The position numbers and the translations under genes are program-made. Shown here piece after piece: positions 45,412 to 55,942 of a stretch of DNA of 64,000 bases. Within the stretch, counting starts at the first letter, position 1. Each line of letters begins with the position of its first letter. Location: assembly GCA_028095005.1 (NCBI GenBank), contig CM051461.1:173049144-173113143 (forward strand). Direction: 5' to 3'. Source of the DNA: Rhynchospora pubera. Lineage: Eukaryota; Streptophyta; Magnoliopsida; Poales; Cyperaceae. The notes beneath the pieces are model-generated. The model had not been told where the DNA came from. It ran no database searches and saw only the letters and a list, made by a program, of their open reading frames with translations.

Positions 45412-45696
45412 CCCTCCAACCCCAAATTTCAGATCTAAATTTTTTCTCCTCTTCAATTTCTCTTCTTTCTTTCTTATCAAACAAACCTCAGCACTAATCG
45501 TCTCTCTCTTAACAAATCGAAAAAATTATAACAAAAATCAAGAAACAAAAGGGGAAAATAAGGTTAACGGATCTCACATCCTCTTAGACTCTCCGACTTC
45601 TATTTCTTGACATCAGTTCTTGCTCCGAGTTCAAATTTCCCCAACTTGAAACCTAGGGTTAGGGTTTCTGCTTTTGCTAATTGATTAGTGGTAACG

Positions 45697-46707
45697 ATGA
45701 ACGATCCTTCACAGATGGTGAACCGGGGCTTTGGCATGTGGCCTCCTCCGCCGCCGGTGGTGGTGGTGCCGCCAGTTGTGGCCCCGCTTGTTTTGGAGGA
45801 TCCGAACCCGATAACCTTCCAAGCTGCCCGACCAGTCTTCGCTGACAAGAGAAAGATCAACTGGAAAGGGAAGAAACCTGGATCTGATAAGCCGGGAGGC
45901 TTCAAGACTCCGGCATTTCCCGACCTCCCGTACCAAAACCGACAGAAGGCTCGCCGGTTTTATCCCAAAAAGAGGAATCCTTACCAGAACCCCTACCAGA
46001 ATCCCTATCAGCATCCACAGGCTAGGTTTGCACCTTTTGCCCCGCGCAACACCACCTCTTTTATAATCCGTTCAAAGAAATCAGGTGGTATTACGTCGCT
46101 TGTTTCACCGTGCCCTGTTACTCCTGCAGTTTTACCTACTCCCAAGTTTTCGCCGAGCCGCGAGGTCTTGGTTGACATGGCCAAGGAAGAGTGGGGAGTT
46201 GATGGGTACGGGTCCATGAGCGGGCTGATACGGCTACGCTCAAATCCAGAGAATGAAAATGAAGAAATTGATGAAGACGGGTCTAGTGGGAGTGATGTAG
46301 AAGAGCATGTAGAAGTAGAGAGACGGTTAGATCATGATCTGAGCAGGTTTGAGATGGTCTATCCTGGCGACGGGTTACCGGGTATGGGCGAGGAGGGCGA
46401 GGAGAGAGAGGAGGGGCGTGTGGCACGGCTAGAGGAGGAAAATATAGTGCTTAGAGATAGGTTGTATTATATGGAGAGGGAGGTGGGAGAACTGAGGCGG
46501 CGTCTTCAGGCACTTGAGGCGACACATAGGGTTGAACAGTTTGGAGATGTGGATCAGAACTTTGGGGATGGCGAGATTAACCAGGAGGAGAATAGCATTA
46601 ATGGCAATGTTGAGGTTGAGCCTGAGGCTATGTCAGAAGAAAACGGTGGTGGGATTGTCTGTTCAGAGAAGAGCGCAGGAGATTGCGCAACACCAGTTCG
46701 GGCCTGA
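45697..46707 (+). CDS. Proline-rich coiled-coil protein of unknown function (336 aa)
   Basis: A single open frame with no intron needed. The first in-frame ATG is at 45697, followed by MNDPSQMVNRGFGMW. Parts in order: a Pro/Val run (residues about 15-30), a basic segment with NWKGKKPGSDKPGGFK (about 50-70), a Tyr-Gln-Asn-Pro repeat (three tandem NPYQ units, about 94-105), a Ser/Pro region, a conserved-looking EVLVDMAKEEWGVDGYGSM block (about 156-174), an acidic stretch (about 185-208) and a leucine-rich coiled coil (about 242-275: RVARLEEENIVLRDRLYYME...LRRRLQALE). There is no signal peptide or membrane segment. Codon use is less AT-rich than the flanks, as in real genes. I do not recognise a named family. 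The composition suggests a nuclear or RNP-associated protein, but that is inference. Confidence 0.8.
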   Translation: MNDPSQMVNRGFGMWPPPPPVVVVPPVVAPLVLEDPNPITFQAARPVFADKRKINWKGKKPGSDKPGGFKTPAFPDLPYQNRQKARRFYPKKRNPYQNPYQNPYQHPQARFAPFAPRNTTSFIIRSKKSGGITSLVSPCPVTPAVLPTPKFSPSREVLVDMAKEEWGVDGYGSMSGLIRLRSNPENENEEIDEDGSSGSDVEEHVEVERRLDHDLSRFEMVYPGDGLPGMGEEGEEREEGRVARLEEENIVLRDRLYYMEREVGELRRRLQALEATHRVEQFGDVDQNFGDGEINQEENSINGNVEVEPEAMSEENGGGIVCSEKSAGDCATPVRA

Positions 46708-49078
46708 GGAGTAGATACTGCTGGGAGTTTGGTTCTTTTGTGGTGGCTGTTGACCCAATATCACTAGAAATTATTAGTTTTACTAGGAAAAATTTTCTAG
46801 TATAACTAATAGTTTAGGATATAATAATTGCATAATTAGGCTAATTGGTTTTAGTTAGGACTGTACAGGTTGCACAATCTTGTGCTTTGTTTTGTCGTTG
46901 GCATGAGATTTACATCTGTTAAAACTTGTATAGAGGCCTAACCTGGTTGCCAATTAGCAAGCGATTTATACCTAGGTTAGCTCCACAAGGGAATTAAACT
47001 GAACAGGAAAAATGAATACAGGGGTTGTTTTGTGTAAATATATGTTGAAATCTCATGGCATGACTCAAGACTTTAGTTTATTTTATTGTCTGGTTTTCTT
47101 TTTTCTCTTGTATGTTTTGGTTAGTTAGGTCAGCTGGATGGGCTGATTGGTAGGAAGAAGGTAGTTTGGTTAGGGACATGGAAAAAATATTATGTAGTTT
47201 TTAGTAAGATCTAATTCTTACGCTTATGCTAGTGTTCATTTTGTTTTTGTAACCAGTTATTTTGGCGTTTGTGCTATTGATGATTTTCTGGTTCTTCTCC
47301 GACGAAGAAAGATTGAGCTTGGGCTTTCGCAGTCAAGGAGCATAAGCTCAGCACAGATTCTTTATTCTTTTTTGTTGAAGAAATTTAAAAGAAAGTAGTA
47401 TGTACAATGAATAGTAATAATGATAACCTTACGAAACAAAAGTAGTTAGGAATATTCCTGAGAAATGTGGAAATGCGGAGCAACTCATGACGTTCTGCGA
47501 AACTTTAAATTTTTCACTGTTTTTGTTCTACTTTGCTTATGCTTATAAATAAGCAAATGAGGGAAGTTGTTGACGAAATTTAAGACTCGAACTGTGTTTG
47601 CGATAATTACCATTTGTTGTAGTTATTGTGGCAATTCCCGTGTTTAGTAAACGATGAATTGTTGTTTGGTTATTTCACTATAAAAAATAGAAAATATTTT
47701 TGGCATGTTGGACAATGATTCTCTGTTTCCTAAGGCGATCGTAAATGGAAGGCTGAAGGCTCAAATTATATATTAGACCGACAACGCACAGCTTGTAAAA
47801 TCACGCTTTATTAACTTATTATAAGAGAGGGGATGGCATGTGATGTGCTAGAATCATTTTCCAAATTCATGCACTCTTCTTAGAAGAACAAATCATCTTT
47901 GAAATGTAAAACCAATAAAATGACTAAATTTCTACTGGCCATTTATTGGACATATTTTGTTTTTGTTGACTTTTTATCACTTATATAAGTGTCTTATATT
48001 CTTATATTAAAAAAAAGTCAGTTTTCAATTCTAAAAACTAGTACCTGAAAATGTTGACGGTGAAAGCAAGGTTCTTTATCTTAAAGAAAGAAAGTCAGCT
48101 TTGCTCATCTCTCAAAAAATGTTGCAGTTTGTTCAGCTAGGTCCTTCGATTTTTTTTATTTTCAATAATTGGTCTTCCTTGAGCTACTGTATTTTTTTTT
48201 TAAGATAAATCGGAGATCTAAGCCACCTGATGAAGACTTAAAACCTAGGATATCAAATAAATTTATAAACCTAAAGTTAACCTCACAAGTCTTTTAAAGT
48301 TGAGCTTTAGGATCGAATCCAAGGGATGGTACAATTTATTACCGGACTTATTATTTTTCAAAAGCTAGACAAAACTATTTTGGTGGAAAAATAGTTAAAA
48401 TAAATCTAAGTGCAAGAAGTAGATATTTTTTGTTGTATTGTCAATTAAAATAATCTAAATAAGCAAAGTAAAGTTTTTTAATTTTAAAAAAAATATAAAA
48501 AGCGTCTTAGGGTTCAGGTTTCACCTTGGTTTGGACTCTAGAACACAAAACTTATCACTTTCGTGCATGGATTGATATTTTTCAAGCATATACCGCTCTG
48601 TTCGGGCCTGTCAAGCTTCTGTTCGGTCCGAACAGGGGTCTGTTCGACCTGACCATAGAGCTAGAAATTTCTGCATTGAGATAGTATTTCAGCCATAATT
48701 CCTCCATCCGGACTCCGATTGAGGCGATTCAAAAACCGTTGGAAAGTTTAGGATGAGATCTACAATGCTAATGATTCTATTTGACCAATTGCTTCTCTTA
48801 AATCCCCTTTAGGTCCGAGCATGATTCATTTGATCCGAACGGTGGTTTGAAAAGTGTCACGCCTCCAAGTGCTAGGAATGAGTCGTCTAGCGTATGCCAG
48901 GTGTCGGAAATCTTCAAATAGCTCAAATATCACGATAAATTATCAAAGTCCTGTAAAATGAGAGAAGAAACGACGGTAGAGCCAATTCCTTGGAAATCAT
49001 AAATAATTCAATAGTTTGAGTATTATTTGAGTGCCAAGTACGGTCCAAATACCAACAAATAATGACGATATCACCACC
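46708..49078. other. Spacer with possible retrotransposon-derived segment
   Basis: The 3' flank of the 336-aa gene is followed by AT-rich spacer. A T-run with AAGATAAATCGGAGATC at 48188-48215 resembles the SINE 3' tip. 48230-48920 has the look of non-coding retroelement sequence (GGATCGAATCCAAGGGATGG, then a GC-richer block with CTCCATCCGGACTCCGATTG), but no termini or coding domains were found. Confidence 0.4.
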
Positions 49079-49199
49079 CAACTTATTTTTAAATTAAATG
49101 TCTATGAAAGACCCCCCAGCCGAGTTTCGAACCTGCGACCTTTCACTCAAGGAGTCAAAGAGCATTGTTCTTTGCCACTAGATTAAGAGCTGGTTCTCC
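49079..49199 (-). mobile_element. tRNA-derived SINE, best copy
   Basis: On the minus strand it starts AGAACCAGCTCTTAATCTAG. An A-box-like TCTAGTGGCAAAG is followed by a B-box GGTTCGAAACTC within GGTCGCAGGTTCGAAACTCG, then a non-tRNA body (CATTTAATTTAAAAATAAGT). The spacing of the two polymerase III boxes (about 50 bp) fits a tRNA-derived SINE. It is not a tRNA gene: no cloverleaf or acceptor stem is formed. Confidence 0.7.
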
Positions 49200-51166
49200 A
49201 GCTTACTGTAATCTTATTGTTCATGGTTTCGAGACATAATGTGTCAATAATCATAGTGCGATATTTCATTTATTTTTTCCCCATTTATGTGAAGCAGAGT
49301 TGAGGAAAATATCATCGTCCGATAGAAGTTGTGGAAACTTCAAAGCAAACCATGTTGCCACATCTCTTGCTACTCTATTTATACAGTACAGCATACAGAT
49401 TGAGCTTATTTAGTTTTGAAGTTGACAAATAAGACGTGTTATCTTCCTAATTGTTCGGCATTTGATTATAAATTTATTCGACCTGGCTAGCGATCTCCAG
49501 ACAATTAGAACTTTAGAAGCTAATTGAATTTGGTTTCCTCGAGTTATATACATTTTATATAGCCCTCTTGATTTGACTAGGGCAATTAAAAGGCCATATA
49601 AATATTCCTTCACTAAATTTCATTCATGTTGCATAATCCAACTAAAACACCGCTAGGACCGCTCATTAAAATACTTCTGTTTTGGAACCTGAATTGCTGA
49701 AGATTTGAGATCTCCGCCACAAATGTAGAATGAAAGGAAACAGGGAATCCGATTTAATTCTCTCAAAGAAGGTCCGTCCAAAGATACAACGAACCTTTGA
49801 CTAGCTCAAAAGTAGGAACGCCTGTATTTTTAGGAAACTCCATGGCTGCTTTCAAATATTATCAGAATTAACTACCACCGATTTTATGGGCCACGATATT
49901 CTGCGCCAAACCCATTACAAACCTTGTTCCTTCATATATTATTTCTTACAATAAGCCAATAACACATGTTTATTTATTTATTTCTTTTTTGGTCAGTTTA
50001 ATAACACATGTTACATGATAACGCCTATATCTGCGCACTCGGTTTATTACCACCGACAACTATGAAGTATTCACCGATAATTTTGAATATACTCGAATCT
50101 GGTAATATTATCAAAGTTTTAAGACCAATTTATTATAATCACAAAAATTTTCTTTCTAAATCAAATCAAATAATTAATAAAATAAAAATAAAAAATTTTA
50201 GACATTTTGTCAATGTATAAATTATTTGGTAATATGATAGTCTGCATCTTATATGATCATTATTTTCATAGACATGATATTCGCAATATACAGATCATGC
50301 CCGTGTAGTTAAATTTAAAAATTAATTTTTTTAATGATTGTCAGCATTATCAAAATAAATAGTTGTGAACCCCTCACCTTTCTATACTGTGGATACGAAA
50401 CCACTGATTCATAGTGCCGAAGTCATAAGCCTATTGACGATTCAATGTATGATGTGAGAAATGATACAGATGTAATATAGATACTATTTTAAAAAATAGA
50501 TATAAATCGTTTTAATATTGGATTTAGATTGCAAATCTTAATTTGATGATTGAAGACTACAAAGTTTATTTTAACTGACAGAACAAAAGATTCAGAGAGG
50601 AAAACTAGTGAATTTACATTCCAATCATGAATCCTTTTTTTTTTTTTTTTTAAAAAAATCACATCCCGTGAATATTGTTGCATCAAGTTTTTCTTTTTTT
50701 ATAAATAAGCTATAAACTTAAACCGAGTTCTTTTCTTTAAAATTGGTTTCACCGACGAAATAAAATAGATCAAAATTGATTTGGTCCTCAAAGTCGATAT
50801 ATGTCAAATATATTTAACTCGTCCACAGATCAGTCAATGGATTCTCTAACCAGTTTCGTTCATCTGTTGTAAGAACCAGTTTTTATTTGTACAAAACTAA
50901 CCACCGTCTAATTTATTGGCACCCTTTCAAATAAAGAGAAATGAGTTATACATCAACATTGTTTTCACAAAACCTATTTGGTTTCAGGAGCAATTATTAT
51001 TTTATATACCTCATAATGTGGGTACGGGATTAGGTCTTCATTCTATTTCATTTGTAGCGGACATTTGCTTTCCCAATTATTTTGCTGCCAACCCACACCC
51101 TTCAGTGGTTGGACTCACACAGTGAGCTTTAACAGAACACTGTACTCGCTAACATTTATCTTCAAG
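49200..51166. other. AT-rich spacer, 3' side of QPT
   Basis: No gene supported. Short frames lack domains. The last few hundred bases before 51166 may include the QPT 3' UTR. Confidence 0.5.
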
Positions 51167-53868
51167 TCAAGCCCGGTTGGTCCGCCTTCCAACTTGAAGA
51201 GCGAGCTCGGTGTCTATTTTGAGTGAGATATCCAGTGCTTTAACAGAGTGTGTCAATGCTCCACTACACAAAGAAAGAGAGGATATCAGTTGAAAGATGG
51301 AAATTACCTTAAAATATCATGCAAATAAGAAAAGGACGATAGAAATTACCTTGAAATATAGGTTACTCCAGTTTCGCCAATTTTCTTTACAGTTTCTAGT
51401 GTGACATTTCCAGAAGCCTACAACAGAGAACTCAATATAACCAGTTCTAAAAAACTACCCAGAATAGAAGTAATAAAATTCGGTCATTCAGAAAGTAAAT
51501 ACCTCAGTCTCAAATCTGCCGTTTATAAGTTGAACTGCATCTTTTAGCATTGAGACATCTAAACCTCCATTTGAAAGAGGTACAACCATATTATCTAGCA
51601 TTATTCGGGTTAAAGAAGTCCCATTTTCAGATGCATATTTCAAAACTTCTTTCACCTCCTCTAAAGTTCTTGTTTCGACCTGAATTAGTGTATATGCAGC
51701 TGGTTATTCTGAGAAAAAAGAAAAAGAAAAATAAAAAACCAAAACATGAGATTTTGACAATTCTTAAGGATATAATGACACAAGATAGAGATCATATTAA
51801 ATAACTAGCGAGCAAAGAAGACAACAAAGCAGGTTTAATTCCCTGAAAATGTACCTCAGTAATATTCAGAGCCATGACTTACTATACCAAATAAAATATG
51901 ATTGATTTTATAAAAAATGATTGGTGCCATATTTGATAACCATTATCTAGTAATAAGGAAAAAATATAAATAGAAGTTCTAGGGTTTTGGTACCTCCACA
52001 GGAACTGACAAATTATTTTTTGACAAGAATTCATCTACAGATTTAAGAGCATTGGAAACTCCACCAGCAACTGAAATATGGTTATCTTTTATCATCACCA
52101 TATCAAACAAACCCAATCGATGGTTCTTTCCCCCACCAATAAGTACCTATTCAGACAAAACAGAAAGATAAATAAAAGATCAGTGAAATGACTCTCCTTA
52201 GTTTAATTTTTTATTTGGTGAGGAGCACAGAGATAAGAGAATAGAATTTACGAACAGCCCACTTATCAACCAAACGTAGTCCTGGTGCTGTTTTCCTGGT
52301 TTCTAAAATGCAAGCAGGATGTGCTGCCTCTGCCATGGTCTACACAAGAAAATTAATTTTGGTGAATCAGGAACTTATGAAGCTAATTTCACACACACAG
52401 AAAATCAGAAATTTAAATAAAGGCTTCAGAGGTTTTATGAAAAAATAGAAGGTGAGGCTTTATTTTTCTTCATCTCCTTCTGTTGACAGTACAGCAGGGT
52501 AGCAGACAAACCAAGAACATTTGTAAGTCTAAAAGTACGCCTTATAGTATGGTGTACCTTAGTGAGTGTTGCTATTCCACTCATTCTCTGCATAAAATTG
52601 AGAACAACCCTCTCAGCAACAATAATGCTCCTTGCACACCCTTCAAAAGTGAAGGTTAATTAGGACAATAGAAATACACCAAGTGAGGATAATATATTGA
52701 TTATGACAAATGTCCAACACCAAGAACGCTAGTGATGGTCATACCATACACTTTCCCAAATTGCATGCCTTTACTAACAAGATCTCCATCCTTCTGAGAC
52801 CACTCAACCTACAAGATAGTTTGAGAGATAAATCTTGAATTTACACTGGTGAAACAAATTAGTAACAAAAGGCGAGCAATAATGTACCTGCAATGAGGAA
52901 TCAACTTGATAAAAAATAATCTCAGCTAGGGAAATACCAGCGATAACCCCATTTTCTTTGGCTATGAAGGTTGCTTCGGCATCCATTTCTTTTGGTATGG
53001 TAGCCAAACAAGTTACATCTCCTGTTACAAAAGTTAATTCAAAAACAAGGCACAACAGATTTTTTTTTTGTTTTACCATCTCTTCGTCTTGTAACCAAAA
53101 GAACCACGAGCTTTATAATATTTGGTAAGCAAGCATTAATCATGATACAGAACAGCATCAATAGTTTGGGTTCGTCATTTCAAATTTAATATTTGCACAA
53201 ATAATTCTGTGTCACAAAAGGGAGTAATGTCATTAGTGCGTTTCTCAGAATGAATTTTCAACTTAAAACATGCATTCCCAAATACAGTTGGGTCAAGTGT
53301 TGACCTCAAAACCCAATTTTAAACCAGAAACAAGCTAAGATGATTTGAAATTCAATCGTTAGGCTGCCCTAACTCGTTTTAAACTGATACATGATTCAAC
53401 AGTTGGTACGAAAATCAAGGCAATGTAGTGAATTTTCTTTCACTTAACATGATTTCAGTGATTTCTTCTAGGATCATACAACACTACATGTAAATTCAGT
53501 AATACATTGTGTGCCGCACATCATGAAAAGTTATACAAATCACCTTGATCCCCTGCATCCTCTGAAAGTGCAAGAGCAATAACAGCCTTAAGGTCGTAAG
53601 TGGGATGGGACGGTGGTTTGACCGCCGTTAACTCGGCCAATTCACTCGCAATCCCCGTTGCTGACATGGCTTTCGCGACAAATTTACACCTGAAATTTTT
53701 AGATGGTCATTAAATGGAAATTAAGAGAGTTAAAAGGTGCGAACAGAAAAGAGATGAAAGTTACTTGAGAGGAAAGTGCAGAGAAGAGGATTTGACGAGA
53801 GGGAGGGTTTTGGCGCCGCGGAGGGAAAGGACACGTGGAGAGGAGGATGAGGTCGGAGCCGCAGACAT
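51167..53868 (-). CDS. QPT: Quinolinate phosphoribosyltransferase, plastid form
   Basis: Ten exons on the minus strand: 53765-53868, 53544-53689, 52888-53021, 52745-52808, 52558-52640, 52256-52339, 51994-52146, 51503-51679, 51350-51417 and 51167-51263. They join in frame to 370 codons (369 aa). The enzyme (nicotinate-nucleotide pyrophosphorylase, NadC family) converts quinolinate and PRPP to nicotinate mononucleotide, CO2 and pyrophosphate in de novo NAD synthesis. The first 40 or so residues are Ser/Ala/basic without acids, like a plastid transit peptide. Family signatures follow: ALSEDAGDQGDVT, RVVLNFMQRMSGIAT, ILETRKTAPGLRLVDKWA, GGGKNHRLGLFDMVMIKDNH (substrate/PRPP region), VEVETRTLEE-like VETRTLEE, RIMLDNM, GRFETEASGNVTLETV and GVTYISSGALTHS. 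No essential motif is missing. A TC repeat lies directly before the ATG, and a MITE starts about 150 bp upstream. Head to head with NUDX23. Confidence 0.94.
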
Positions 53869-54015
53869 GAGAGAGAGAGAGAGAGAGAGAGAAGGTTTGT
53901 GATCGATGGGTGGAGTGGGTTGGGGCCTTGGGACTTGGATTGGGAGGTGGGGTCTCGAAGTTGGAAAGGCGGGAGTGTGGATAGGTGGCGGCGATGTGGA
54001 TATGGCCTGCTACTG
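53869..54015 (-). promoter_or_regulatory. QPT leader and proximal promoter with (TC)n
   Basis: A (GA)n run on the plus strand (53869-53892) reads as (TC)n in the QPT leader, immediately upstream of the ATG. Such GAGA/TC tracts are bound by BPC/GAGA factors in plants. A regulatory role here is inference. Confidence 0.45.
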
Positions 54016-54900
54016 CTACTTGGTTGCATGGAAAGTTTGCAAACTTGAGGTTAGAGTTCTAACTTTCCAACCTTCATCAATCAAACACACTCAAATTAGT
54101 GAAATTTGTGCTAACTTCACTGTACTTTTCTAATTTGACAAAATGTTGAGTTAGAAAAGTTTGTTCTCATGACCAATTTCAAATTAGTGAAATTTGTGCT
54201 AACTTCACTGTACTTTTCTAATTTGACAAAATGTTGAGTTAGAAAAGTTTGTTCTCAAAAAATCGATATAATTATTATTATCATTTATGTGTAGTAATTA
54301 TTATATTAATTATAATTATAATATTAAAATAAGAATAATTATTATTATTATTTAGCAACATAACAATAATTATAATTACAATTATAAATTATTAAAAATT
54401 AATATAATAATATTATTATTATTAGTGTACTAATTCATATTTATTATACTTACTAATTATAGTTATAATATTAAATATTAATAATAATTATAACATTAAT
54501 TCTGATTAAAATTACAATAATTATTACCATAATATTTATTATTTAATAAATATAATAATATGATTAATGACTATTACAGTTATAAAAATTACATAATAAT
54601 TAATATTATAATATAGTAATCATAGTATTATTGGTAAAAATAATTATAATAATAGTATGATATTAATATAACATTTTTATGGTAGATGTAATTAGTTATA
54701 AAAGAAAAAAATAACTAAATGAATATTTTATTATTTTCTTCTATCTCTAACTCCAACATACCACACCAAACAATATTTTTTAACCTCAAGTTAGCACAAA
54801 CTTTCCACAATCTCTAACTTCACTAATGTCAATCTCTAACTTCAAAATTACAAACTTCAACCTCTAACTTCTCTAACTTCACCTCCAACCAAACGTACCT
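54016..54900. mobile_element. TIR element with AT-only interior next to QPT
   Basis: The left end (CTACTTGGTTGCATGGAAAG, then AAACTTGAGGTTAGAG) and the right end (complement GGTACGTTTGGTTGGAGG, then GTGCTAACTTGAGG) are imperfect inverted repeats. The interior at 54260-54690 is almost pure A/T with many TAATAAT words. No transposase is present and the target duplication is unclear, so bounds are approximate. Confidence 0.6.
54091..54257 (+). repeat. 79-bp tandem duplication
   Basis: The block TCAAATTAGTGAAATTTGTG... at 54091-54169 recurs at 54179-54257 with no mismatch seen, separated by TGACCAATT. It lies within the left part of the TIR element. Confidence 0.9.
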
Positions 54901-55942
54901 AAATTTTTTTGTGGAATAAGAATTTTTTTTTTCAAAATGATGTTTTTGTCGCAACCTAAAATGAATTGACAAAAAAATTGTAAAATGTAAATTTTTTTAA
55001 GCGCATCACAAGGGTTAAGGATATGGCAAAATGCTGGGAACATTGTTCATTTTATTGCAAAAGCATTCCATGCAATGCAAGCATATGTATACTACAACTC
55101 AAAATAATAAAATGCGATTTTGAATATGCATAAGAAGATATACGTTGCATATGCAACCATTTTTAACCTTAGTTCAAAATTAAAATGTGGTATCCAACGT
55201 CAAGTGCAAATTAACATGTGGATTCAAATATAGTCTAATTTTATAAATTTTATCATTCATTATTAATTACATTTTAAGTTTAAGCATTTCCGTGTTATGC
55301 TTATAACTTAATCTACAACCCTACATACACGGGCGGATCTACACTAGTCCCACCTCACGCCGTCGAGCTCTTGGAGCCCCCTTTAGCCCTAGCTAATTTT
55401 TTCTGTCATTAGAGCACTCAAAAGTGAGACTGAAGACTTAAACAGAAGTTGTTAAACCCACCTAAATATTTTTTCTAGATCCGCCACTGCCTACATAGCT
55501 CCATATATGTATAAAGACTGTTTCATTTCAATGCAACATATTACTTAATTAGCTACAAATTTTGTACACTACAAATAGATAAGCAACACTAAATCCAATA
55601 CTATGGTGAAATGTTTTGGTGGCGAAAGATGCTTGAAATGGTCGTGTTTGCCGTCATTTAATTATTGGGTAGATCAGAACCACAAAATTCGAGTTCCAAG
55701 TAACATTAAATTTAATTACCCCAAGTTCAGGGACCAACTCGTAACATTCACCAAAATCATCAGCGGATAACTTCTAATCTCAAGTCAAAATCCGTCCAGT
55801 CGTAACTCCAGCAACCAATCGGAGAACTATCAAGCCACCAGCGATGTGTCGTCTCCTCAGCCTCAACCTGACGCCAACTCTCCTTCCTACCTACCTCCAA
55901 TTCCTCCAATAAATTGAGACGAACCAACCCGAATCTCTCGCC
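54901..55942. other. Spacer and NUDX23 promoter
   Basis: AT-rich to 55700, then a less AT-rich promoter-proximal region. No gene supported; minus-strand frames at 55760-56200 are shadows of NUDX23 exon 1. Confidence 0.5.

Noticed and set aside
49120..49199. tRNA-like sequence with box A and box B
   Set aside because: No acceptor stem or anticodon arm can be formed, and the body continues into a repeat shared by other copies, so it was called a SINE.
54260..54690. Possible scaffold-attachment or replication-origin-like AT tract
   Set aside because: Pure A/T composition alone does not support an origin. It is better explained as the interior of a TIR element.
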